DNA of 19,160 nt. Source: Deltaproteobacteria bacterium. GTDB lineage: Bacteria > Myxococcota > UBA796 > SXON01. Location of the stretch: assembly GCA_947483545.1 (NCBI GenBank), contig CANKNP010000052.1, positions 1-19,160 of the forward strand, read 5' to 3'. The position numbers were made by a program, and so were the translations under genes. Of the stretch, positions 12,823-19,160 are shown one piece after another; the first letter of the stretch is position 1; every line of letters starts with the position of its first letter. The notes beneath the pieces were generated by a model. It made no database searches, was not told the DNA's origin, and was given only the letters and a program-made list of their open reading frames with translations.

Positions 12823-15021
12823 GTGGGTAAAGCGTCACTGCGGCTACTCGGAGCCTATTCTGCATGGTCGCCCGCGGTGCGGGAGGCGGTGTATTCCCGC
12901 GATGGCGCGCCGGATGTGGCGATGCTCGTGCGCGTAGACGGGGCCCCGCTGAGCGACGAGGCGATGGCCGCTGCACGGACCGACGTCAAGGTGTTGGCCC
13001 GGTTGCGCCACGACCATGTGCTGCGGATGGACTTCGTCAGCGCAGTGCAGGGCCGGATCGGGCAGGTGTACGAGCACAGCGGGGGCGCGGCGGTCTCTCG
13101 GGTCTTTGAGGCCGAGCTGCAAGCGGGTCGGCCCCCGCCGCTGCGCGTGAGCGTGGAGATCGCTGCAGGGGTGGCGGCCGCGCTCGATGAGGCCGGGCGG
13201 ATCGGGCACGGCCCCGCGAGGGTGGACCACCCCGGGCCGGAGATGGAGGAGATCCTGTTGGAGCGAAGCGGCAGGAGCAAGCTCTCGGGCTTCGTGGTGG
13301 TGCGCGGCCCGTTGTCCCGCCGCCGCGGCTTCAGCCCCCCAGAGGGCGGGGGCGGTGGCAGCCCGGCGGAGATGACCTGGATGGCTGCGCAATTTCTGGC
13401 GGCGCTGATCCGCGCGACCCGGCGAGAGGGCGAGGTGCCCGCGGCGTTGACCCGCGCGATACAGGCCGCATTCGTCGCGGAGCCCAGCACCCGCCCCGCC
13501 CCGGGCGCGTTTTCGAAGACGCTGCGAGAGATCGCCGCAGGCATGTCGGGGCCTTCGGTGCGCTCCTGGGCGGATGCGCCCGTGCGGGAGGCGCTGACCG
13601 CCGCCCGGACGGCGGAGGCCGCAACGCAGCGGATCAGCCCCGACAGCGGCCGGGTCGCAGGGCAGACCGTGCCGCCCGGGCCCGCGCCCTTCGGCCAGTC
13701 GCCCACCATGGTGCCGGACTCGGACACCGAGGAGCGAGCGCTCGGCCTCCCGGGCGGGACGATCGTCCCTGAGATGGGGGACCTGGAGACGGAGGAGCCG
13801 ATGGTCGCACCCCGGTCGGAGCCTGCACGGGAGACGAGGCCGGTGCAGGCCCTCCCGGTAGCGGTGGGCCCTCGCATGCCGGCGCCCTCCCCGGCGCCCT
13901 CCCCCGCCACTCGCTCCGCCATCGCCGTGCAACCGGCCAGTGACACCCGCCGGGTGCCCGCCGTCACCTGGGAGCAGGCACCGACGGAGGTTGACGGCTC
14001 GCCCCCCCCGCCCGCCCGCCGGGATCTGGTCACGGGGCCCTTGATCGGCCAGGGCGCCGGGCCTGGGATCGGCCAGGGCCCGTCCATGGGCGCGATGTCG
14101 TTTGGCGGCGCCGGCCTCGGGGGCGCGGGACTCGGCGCCGCCGGTCCTTCGTTCAACGGCCCCTCGTTGGGCGCTGGCCCCGGACCCTCGACGGGCGGGC
14201 CCGCCCCAGGGCCCCGTCGTGTCGCCCCAATGGCCGGCCCCCGCGTGGATCTCGCGATGGACGGCCCCGGCATCGACCTCCCCGAGCAGGACGAGCCCCC
14301 CCCCTCCCGCACCGGGCTCTACCTTGGCCTCGCGGCGGTTGGGGTGCTCTCCGTCGTGGGTCTCGTCGTCGCCGCCGCTGCCGTCTTCTACTACGGCCCG
14401 GACGAGACCACCGAGGTGATCCCCCCGCCCCCGCCAGGCGTCGAGGCCCTGGTCGAGCCCGATCCCGCCGCTGCCGTCGCCGATCCTGCCGCCCCCGCCG
14501 CCGGTTCGACCCCGGCCGCGACCGCAACGCCCGCTCCCGCCACGCCCTCGCCCGCGGCGGCAACGCCCGCCGCGGCCGCGCCCGCTCCCGCCCCTGCTGC
14601 GGCCGCGCCGGCCGCCGCGACCCCCAAGCCCGCCGCCACCCCGCGCGCCGCGCCCCCGGTGTCGTCCTCCCCCCCCGAGGACGAGGAGCCGAGCCGCATC
14701 ACGGGCTCCTCCTCGCGTGTGACCCCTGTCCCCACCCCCGCCCCAGAGCCCGTTCCTGTCGCGGCGGCGCCTGCTGCTCCCGAAGAGCCTGGCCCGTTCG
14801 ATGTGAGTTTTCGCCCTGCAGAGGGGGACATCACGTCGCTGGAGGTGCGGTGCGCCGGTCAGATGGGCTCAGGCGCCGTCGTCGAACTGAACCAGGTCCC
14901 GAAGGGGACTTCCTGTAAGATCACCGGGCTTGGCCCCGCCACGCCCCTCCAAACGCTCACCACGATCAACGCCGCGCGGAGCTTCACCTGCTTCGCCAAC
15001 GGCGCTCGCTCCTGCCGCTAG
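12823..15021 (+). CDS. transmembrane pseudokinase with Cys-containing extracytoplasmic domain
   Basis: This 732-residue protein starts at GTG 12823. Residues 6-240 follow the Ser/Thr kinase fold: TDVKVLARLRHDHVL fits helix C and strand 4, EILLERSGRSKLSGF fits the catalytic and magnesium loops, and AIQAAFVAEPSTRPAPGAFS fits subdomain XI. The active site is absent. The beta3 region reads VAMLVRV (no Lys), there is no Gly-rich loop, VDHPGPE replaces the HRD/Asn catalytic loop, and SGF replaces DFG. Residues about 243-496 are a Pro/Gly-rich disordered linker. Residues 499-521 form one membrane helix (GLYLGLAAVGVLSVVGLVVA), an Ala/Pro-rich stalk runs to about 655, and a terminal domain of about 75 residues has four Cys and a PEGA-like look. 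Topology should be N-in, C-out. It probably signals or scaffolds without phosphotransfer. The gene is 8 bp from the next one, so the two form an operon. Confidence 0.8.
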   Translation: MGKASLRLLGAYSAWSPAVREAVYSRDGAPDVAMLVRVDGAPLSDEAMAAARTDVKVLARLRHDHVLRMDFVSAVQGRIGQVYEHSGGAAVSRVFEAELQAGRPPPLRVSVEIAAGVAAALDEAGRIGHGPARVDHPGPEMEEILLERSGRSKLSGFVVVRGPLSRRRGFSPPEGGGGGSPAEMTWMAAQFLAALIRATRREGEVPAALTRAIQAAFVAEPSTRPAPGAFSKTLREIAAGMSGPSVRSWADAPVREALTAARTAEAATQRISPDSGRVAGQTVPPGPAPFGQSPTMVPDSDTEERALGLPGGTIVPEMGDLETEEPMVAPRSEPARETRPVQALPVAVGPRMPAPSPAPSPATRSAIAVQPASDTRRVPAVTWEQAPTEVDGSPPPPARRDLVTGPLIGQGAGPGIGQGPSMGAMSFGGAGLGGAGLGAAGPSFNGPSLGAGPGPSTGGPAPGPRRVAPMAGPRVDLAMDGPGIDLPEQDEPPPSRTGLYLGLAAVGVLSVVGLVVAAAAVFYYGPDETTEVIPPPPPGVEALVEPDPAAAVADPAAPAAGSTPAATATPAPATPSPAAATPAAAAPAPAPAAAAPAAATPKPAATPRAAPPVSSSPPEDEEPSRITGSSSRVTPVPTPAPEPVPVAAAPAAPEEPGPFDVSFRPAEGDITSLEVRCAGQMGSGAVVELNQVPKGTSCKITGLGPATPLQTLTTINAARSFTCFANGARSCR

Positions 15022-15029
15022 GATCCCCG

Positions 15030-17867
15030 ATGTCGCTCCTGTTCGCGCTTTCCCTGCTTGGTTGCTCCCAAATCGAAGCCATGATGGGCACAGCCCCCCC
15101 CGCGGCGAAGGTGGAGACCGCGCCGCCGGTCGAGGTCGCCAAGCCCGGGGCGAGCTCCCCGATGTTGGCCGGCAAGTACGCCGAGGCCCTGCCGGAGCTG
15201 GAGAAAGCGCTCGCCGCGACCCCGACGGACGACAGCGCCTGGGACGCCGTCGAGATCGCCGCGACCCGCGGGGCGCAGGGCGGAGCGCTGCTGGATCGGC
15301 TCTCCGCGGACACAGCCATCGGTGGGCGTGTGGACCGCCATCAGGCGCTTCGCGCGGAGCTCGCGCTGGCCAACGGTCGCGCTGCGGATGCGCTCGCTGC
15401 GGCCCGCTTGCTGGAAGTCGCCAGCCCAGGAGATGGCGCCGCGCTGACCGTGCGGGCGCTCCAGGCAGGCGCGCCAACGCCCGAGGGCCTGCCCCCCGTC
15501 GTCGTCGCGCTCCACAAGGCCGCGACCGACCCGAAGGCGCCCTTTACCCCGGAGATCGATGCGCTCCCTGGGGCACGTGCGGCGCTCCTCCGGGCCGAGA
15601 TCAAGGCCGCTCGCGCAGACGTCGCCGGTGCGCTCCTGCAGCTCGATGCGGCGACCGCGACGGGGTTGCTTGGCCAACGTGTGGCGTTGGCGCGGTTGAG
15701 TTGGGAGACCGACGCGGTCAAGTCCTGGGCATCGGCGACCGCCGCGACCGAGGCGGCCACCAAGGCACAGGATCTGGTCGGCGCGGCCAAGCTGCTCGAT
15801 GCGGGCAAGCTCGCAGCGTACCGCCAGTGGAAGCCGCAGGCCGCGCTGGACGCCGCGACCGCCGGCCGGAAAGGCGCCGAGGAGATGGGCAACCTCGAAG
15901 CAGCGGGCTGGTTCGCCACGGTGCAGGCCGACGCGAACTTGCACCTTGGAATGCCGGTCGAAGCCAAGACGGCCGCAGAATTCGCCGCTGCGCAGCCGCC
16001 CGTCGCCGCCGCCGGCAAGTGGCGCCTCGCGCTCGCGCACGCCATGCTCGGTGATGCGCGATCGGTCGCTGCCGCTGCGGCAGGCCTGCCGGAGGCCGAC
16101 GCAGCGCGGATCCGGGCGCTCGCTGCGGCGATGACCGGGAGCGAAACCAAGCTTCCAAGTGAAGGGTTGACCGGCGATGACGCCGGCTGGCAAGCCCTGC
16201 TCGGCGCCGGCTGGGTCACGGACACCGCCGGTACCGCCAGCCGAGCCGGGGCGATGGCACAGTCGCCGGATCTGGCGCTCTGGGCGCAGCTGTGGGCCAC
16301 GCGGGGCGTCATCACCGGGGCGCCGGAGACCCCGCAAATGGCGTCCGAGAACGCTGTCCGCGCTTGGGTGCGTGACGGTACGGCAGGCGCGGTCGTGGAC
16401 GAGGGTCATCCCTACGCGAAGCACTGGCGGCTGGCGTTGTCTCACGGGACCGCGCCGGCCAGCGAGGGCGACGTCGCCGCCTACGCGCGGCTCATCGCCT
16501 CCGTCGAGGGCGCGTTCGCCGATCAGGCCGGCGCCGAGATGAACGAGCTCTCCGCGGTGCTCCCCGACTGGCGGTCGGGCCCGCTCGCCCCGGTGCTGGT
16601 GTCGGACGGGCCGCGCGCGATCGAGCTGGAGCGCCTCGTCAGGACCCCCAGCCGCCTCACCGACGACGACGCGCTGTCGCTTCGGGTGAGCTGGCACGCC
16701 TGGCGCCAACGGGATGAAGACCGCGCTCGGCTTTGGGCACACGGGGTGTCCCCTGTTGCGGCAGGCCTCGGCACGCCCGACCGCCTCCTCAAGCTCTGGT
16801 CCGCGATGGCGAAGCAGCGGGCCGCCACGCTCGCCTGGCTCAGCGGTGCCGGCGCCTACCCCGCTGGGTCGGGCGCGGAGATCGACGCCGTGGCGGTGGA
16901 GCTGAAGCTCCTGCCCCGCCGCGCCGGCGCGCTCGCCGACATTCGGACAGAGCTTGGCCGCTCCGCGCTCATCTCGTTCGTCCCGACGACCGACGGCGCT
17001 TGGGAGGGCCTGTACCTGACCGACCACAACCACCTGCGCGTCCAGATCCCCGCGAAGGCGGCACAGGACGTCACCGACTATGTCGCGTCGCTGGCTTCGG
17101 GGAAAGCCTCTCTCGCCCTCGGAAACAAGGTCCGCGCTGCGCTCCTCGACCCCGCCGCCGAGCTCCTGACCGGCTACGGCAACTACTACATCATCGGGCC
17201 CGCGCCGCTCGGGTCCATCCCCGTCGATGCGCTGCCCGAGCAATCCGAGGGCAAGCGCTACCTCGCCGCCATCCGGCACCCGTTCTACTACCCGAACTTC
17301 GCTGCCATGACCTCCCCGACCTTCGAGGACAACGACTTCGCCACGTCCATGTTGGCCATCTGCGGCGATGCCGCCGGGGCTGAGGCGGTGAAGCGCATCT
17401 ACCCGGATGCGGTGGTGCTGCAGGGTGCGGCTGCGACGCGCGACGCCTGGCTCAAAGAGGCTCCCCGCTCGCGGTACCTCCACTTCCAGGGCCTGACCTC
17501 AGCACCTTCGGGCGGGTTCGTGCTCCCCGCCGGTGGCAATCTGGAGCTCTCCGACATCGCTGCCACGCCGCTCGTCGCTCGGGTGGTCGCCATTGTCGGG
17601 CCGGCGGATCCGGGGCTCACCCTCGCGCGGCTGAGTGCGCTGCGGGCCGCCGGCGCCGGCGACTTTTTCGCCACGGGCGTTGGCACCCACAAAGCCTTCA
17701 ACGAACGGATCAGCGAGCGTTTCTGGGACGCGACCAACAAGCGCCTCCCGGTTTGGAAGGCCCTGAGCGAGCCGCGGATGCAGATCGCCACCGAGATCGA
17801 CAGCGCGCGCGGCATCACGTCGCCGGCCATGTGGGGCGGCCTGATCAGCGCTGGCAAGCTGCAGTAG
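15030..17867 (+). CDS. lipoprotein with TPR-like repeats and a degenerate CHAT (caspase-like) domain
   Basis: This 945-residue protein starts at ATG 15030, six bases after AGGA, which overlaps the previous stop codon. The N-terminus MSLLFALSLLGCSQ has a lipobox (LLGC, Cys12) but no basic residues. Residues about 45-450 are Ala-rich helical repeats of TPR type (YAEALPELEKALAATPTDD is the clearest). The C-terminal 240 residues follow the CHAT layout: YYIIGPAPLGSIPVDALP and YLAAIRHPFYYPN (about 720-765), YLHFQGLTSAPSGGF (816 onward), VVAIVGPADPG (852-862), RLSALRAAGAGDFFATGVGT, then an FWDATNKRLPVWKALSEP helix. Active CHAT proteases have His in HFATHG and Cys in LSACETG; here those places read HFQGL and IVGPAD, so both catalytic residues are missing. 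It is probably an outer-membrane or periplasmic pseudoprotease scaffold that partners the upstream pseudokinase. Confidence 0.78.
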   Translation: MSLLFALSLLGCSQIEAMMGTAPPAAKVETAPPVEVAKPGASSPMLAGKYAEALPELEKALAATPTDDSAWDAVEIAATRGAQGGALLDRLSADTAIGGRVDRHQALRAELALANGRAADALAAARLLEVASPGDGAALTVRALQAGAPTPEGLPPVVVALHKAATDPKAPFTPEIDALPGARAALLRAEIKAARADVAGALLQLDAATATGLLGQRVALARLSWETDAVKSWASATAATEAATKAQDLVGAAKLLDAGKLAAYRQWKPQAALDAATAGRKGAEEMGNLEAAGWFATVQADANLHLGMPVEAKTAAEFAAAQPPVAAAGKWRLALAHAMLGDARSVAAAAAGLPEADAARIRALAAAMTGSETKLPSEGLTGDDAGWQALLGAGWVTDTAGTASRAGAMAQSPDLALWAQLWATRGVITGAPETPQMASENAVRAWVRDGTAGAVVDEGHPYAKHWRLALSHGTAPASEGDVAAYARLIASVEGAFADQAGAEMNELSAVLPDWRSGPLAPVLVSDGPRAIELERLVRTPSRLTDDDALSLRVSWHAWRQRDEDRARLWAHGVSPVAAGLGTPDRLLKLWSAMAKQRAATLAWLSGAGAYPAGSGAEIDAVAVELKLLPRRAGALADIRTELGRSALISFVPTTDGAWEGLYLTDHNHLRVQIPAKAAQDVTDYVASLASGKASLALGNKVRAALLDPAAELLTGYGNYYIIGPAPLGSIPVDALPEQSEGKRYLAAIRHPFYYPNFAAMTSPTFEDNDFATSMLAICGDAAGAEAVKRIYPDAVVLQGAAATRDAWLKEAPRSRYLHFQGLTSAPSGGFVLPAGGNLELSDIAATPLVARVVAIVGPADPGLTLARLSALRAAGAGDFFATGVGTHKAFNERISERFWDATNKRLPVWKALSEPRMQIATEIDSARGITSPAMWGGLISAGKLQ

Positions 17868-17871
17868 TGTC
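17861..17871. repeat. 11-bp direct repeat, left copy
   Basis: GCAGTAGTGTC spans the stop codon of the CHAT-like gene. A perfect second copy starts 176 bases downstream at 18037. The similarity continues past the repeat (TTTGGCG versus CTGGCG) with a one-base gap. Confidence 0.5.
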
Positions 17872-17922
17872 TTTGGCGCGAGGCTTCTCGCCAGTACTGG
17901 CTTCCGAACCCGCCCTGCTTTG

Positions 17923-17940
17923 TGGGGGGCAAGCCCCCCA
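17923..17940 (+). terminator. GC-rich hairpin after the CHAT-like gene
   Basis: TGGGGGGC (17923-17930) and GCCCCCCA (17933-17940) form a perfect 8-bp stem around AA; opening the last pair gives a CAAG loop. It lies 55 bases after the stop codon. No T-run follows, so it may be a terminator of high-GC type, or part of a REP-like element. It belongs to the 165-base gap (17868-18032), which also holds the hairpin at 17989-18008 and no gene. Confidence 0.4.
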
Positions 17941-17988
17941 CGCCCCCCGCGAGCCGGGGTGCGCTCGGGTACGAGCGCATACCCGTCC

Positions 17989-18008
17989 TCGGCGGGAGTA
18001 CCCGCCGA
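17989..18008. repeat. second hairpin upstream of the RHS-type gene
   Basis: TCGGCGGG (17989-17996) and CCCGCCGA (18001-18008) form a perfect 8-bp stem with an AGTA loop, 24 bases before GTG 18033. TACCCG occurs at 17980, 17999 and 18020, so the hairpin lies inside a small cluster of repeated hexamers. It could be an operator, an attenuator or a REP-like unit. Confidence 0.35.
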
Positions 18009-18032
18009 CGCCGACCGCATACCCGGCCCTGT

Positions 18033-19160
18033 GTGAGCAGTAGTGTCCTGGCGTCCTTCGCCGGCAACGCGTCGCTCCTAGGCCCCCTGGGCTGGTTCCT
18101 GTTCGGGCCGACCCTGGCCGACACCCAGCAGGTCTGGTTTGAGCCCTCGGATTGCTCGATCCATGTGACCAGCGTTGATCTGGTCGGCGAAGAGCCTGGG
18201 CTGGACCTGATCCGAACATGGGGGCGATCCGGCTGGACGTTCGCGAACGATGTCACGCCCATCGCGGGCGCTGTCCGCGACGTGAGGGAGGCGCGCGGGC
18301 TCCTGGAATCGTTCGTTCACGACGGCCGGACCACCACGATTCGGCGCGATCCCTCCCGCATGTTCCTCGGCATGGATCGCGGCACGGCCTGGGTCGGGCG
18401 CGCGTCCACCCGGCCCTCGATGGGCGAGCGCGGTCAGGTCCTCGGCACGGAAGACCGCTGGGTCGGCGGCGGACAGGAGGCCATCTTTCGGTGGGAGGCT
18501 GGAAACCTGGCCTCGGTGACCACGGAGCGGGGCCTCACGCGGTACGGCTATGCGTCCGGCGCCCTCGCCTCCGTCACCCCGGCAGCCGGTCCCCCCGCCA
18601 TGCTCGCCCCCGGATCTGTGACCGTAGGACCCACCGAATGGCGCTGTTCCGTAGACGCTGCGGGGACGGTGTTCGAGGTCGCCGGCGCCCGGTGGCGGGT
18701 GGAGGGGTCACGCTCTGTCGGCGAGCAGCGGGTCCTCGACCCTGCAGGCGGCGTCACCTCGACGCGCTGGGTGGACGGCAAGCTGGTCGGTTGGACCGAT
18801 CCGGGCGGCGGGGTCACGGCGCTCGTTTGGGGCGACGGCGGGAGGGCGGGCGACCTGCTGGGGGTCCGGACGGCGGGCGCAACGTGGGCGCTCCGCTGGG
18901 ATCAGGGCCTCCTCACCTCGCTCAGCGGCCCGACGAGCTGGACCCTGGGCTACGACGCAAAGGGAAACCTTGCGTCGACCACGGACGCGATCGGTCGGCT
19001 CACGCCCTGGGAGACGGCCGAGGGGTTGGCTCGGGTCTGGGGTACGGGGGCGAACCGCAAAACCCTGTCGCGCGACGACGAGGGGCGTGTGAGCAGCATC
19101 GTCGACGGCGGGCGGGTCACGCTTCGGCGGGACGGCGTCGGCCGTATCGTGGGGGTGACC
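18033..19160 (+). CDS. YD/RHS-repeat protein, N-terminal part (runs off the right edge)
   Basis: The frame is open from GTG 18033 to the window end (376 codons) and beyond. GTG 17922 is an in-frame alternative start, but it lies in the hairpin region. The YD-type repeats are clear from about residue 160: GLTRYGYASGALASVTP, SWTLGYDAKGNLASTTDAIG and SRDDEGRVSSIVDGG, along with many Trp/Gly turns. RHS/YD proteins form large secreted or surface shells, often carrying a variable C-terminal toxin, which here would lie outside the window. The start region MSSSVLASFAGNASLLGPLG is only weakly hydrophobic and is not a convincing signal peptide. The usual RHS N-terminal domain (DPVDxxTG, then LxRxY) is replaced by QVWFEPSDCSIHVTSVDLVG. 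No ribosome-binding site is visible. The start is uncertain; the family is well supported. Confidence 0.75.
   Translation, partial: MSSSVLASFAGNASLLGPLGWFLFGPTLADTQQVWFEPSDCSIHVTSVDLVGEEPGLDLIRTWGRSGWTFANDVTPIAGAVRDVREARGLLESFVHDGRTTTIRRDPSRMFLGMDRGTAWVGRASTRPSMGERGQVLGTEDRWVGGGQEAIFRWEAGNLASVTTERGLTRYGYASGALASVTPAAGPPAMLAPGSVTVGPTEWRCSVDAAGTVFEVAGARWRVEGSRSVGEQRVLDPAGGVTSTRWVDGKLVGWTDPGGGVTALVWGDGGRAGDLLGVRTAGATWALRWDQGLLTSLSGPTSWTLGYDAKGNLASTTDAIGRLTPWETAEGLARVWGTGANRKTLSRDDEGRVSSIVDGGRVTLRRDGVGRIVGVT
18037..18047. repeat. 11-bp direct repeat, right copy
   Basis: GCAGTAGTGTC matches 17861-17871 exactly. This copy lies in the first codons of the RHS-type gene, so the hairpin-rich gap is bounded by the repeat on both sides, as expected for an inserted small element or a local duplication. 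Confidence 0.5.

Noticed and set aside
12855..14312. Minus-strand open frame of 485 codons opposite the pseudokinase
   Set aside because: It is a low-complexity Arg/Pro/Ala/Gly shadow with no domain, overlapping a plus-strand gene with kinase-fold landmarks and a good ribosome-binding site.
15018..17483. Minus-strand open frame of 821 codons opposite the CHAT-like lipoprotein
   Set aside because: Opposite-strand frames stay open by chance at this GC content. The plus frame has a Shine-Dalgarno, lipobox, TPR-like units and CHAT layout; the minus frame has no recognisable domain.
1..19160. tRNA, rRNA, riboswitch, transposase or integrase genes
   Set aside because: No cloverleaf, rRNA-like stretch, known riboswitch core or recombinase motif was recognised on either strand. 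A covariance-model scan was not possible.

Overview
The window is very GC-rich (by eye about 70%, not counted), with G/C at most third codon positions and long spurious open frames opposite real genes. Several features point to a myxobacterium-like member of Myxococcota. These are MopE-type Asp/Cys repeat proteins with MYXO-CTERM-like tails (GG-C-G-C, hydrophobic helix, Arg run), FG-GAP repeats, a transmembrane kinase-like protein, a CHAT-like lipoprotein, an RpoH-like sigma factor and a YD/RHS protein. This assignment rests on gene content only, and no genus can be named.

Left part (1-4457). A MopE-repeat surface protein on the minus strand runs off the left edge. It has no convincing start codon or signal peptide. 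Divergent from it is a FAD-dependent oxidoreductase of the phytoene desaturase/amine oxidase superfamily. A ccdAB toxin-antitoxin operon follows, with a good sigma70-type promoter that would give a leaderless mRNA.

Middle part (4458-9066). An AraC-type regulator has a good ribosome-binding site but breaks off inside its DNA-binding domain near 5310. There it abuts, out of frame, a large FG-GAP/MopE protein that has lost its own N-terminus. The abutment looks like a deletion or assembly junction. Five exact 186-bp FG-GAP repeats switch in mid-repeat to MopE repeats and end in a MYXO-CTERM-like tail. A small unrecognised lipoprotein follows.

Minus-strand operon (9067-12758). Transcription order is an inositol-monophosphatase-family enzyme, an RpoH-like sigma factor that overlaps it by 20 bp, then a heparinase II/III-like protein.

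Right part (12759-19160). Two tightly spaced plus-strand genes encode apparent pseudoenzymes. The first is a transmembrane pseudokinase lacking the beta3 Lys, the HRD motif and the DFG Asp. The second is a lipoprotein whose C-terminal domain has a CHAT fold signature but lacks the catalytic His and Cys. This pair is the best candidate for an undescribed system: a membrane signalling or scaffolding module with no visible active site. A 165-bp gap with strong hairpins, bounded by an 11-bp direct repeat, separates it from a YD/RHS-repeat protein that runs off the right edge. No rRNA, tRNA, CRISPR array, transposase or integrase was recognised.
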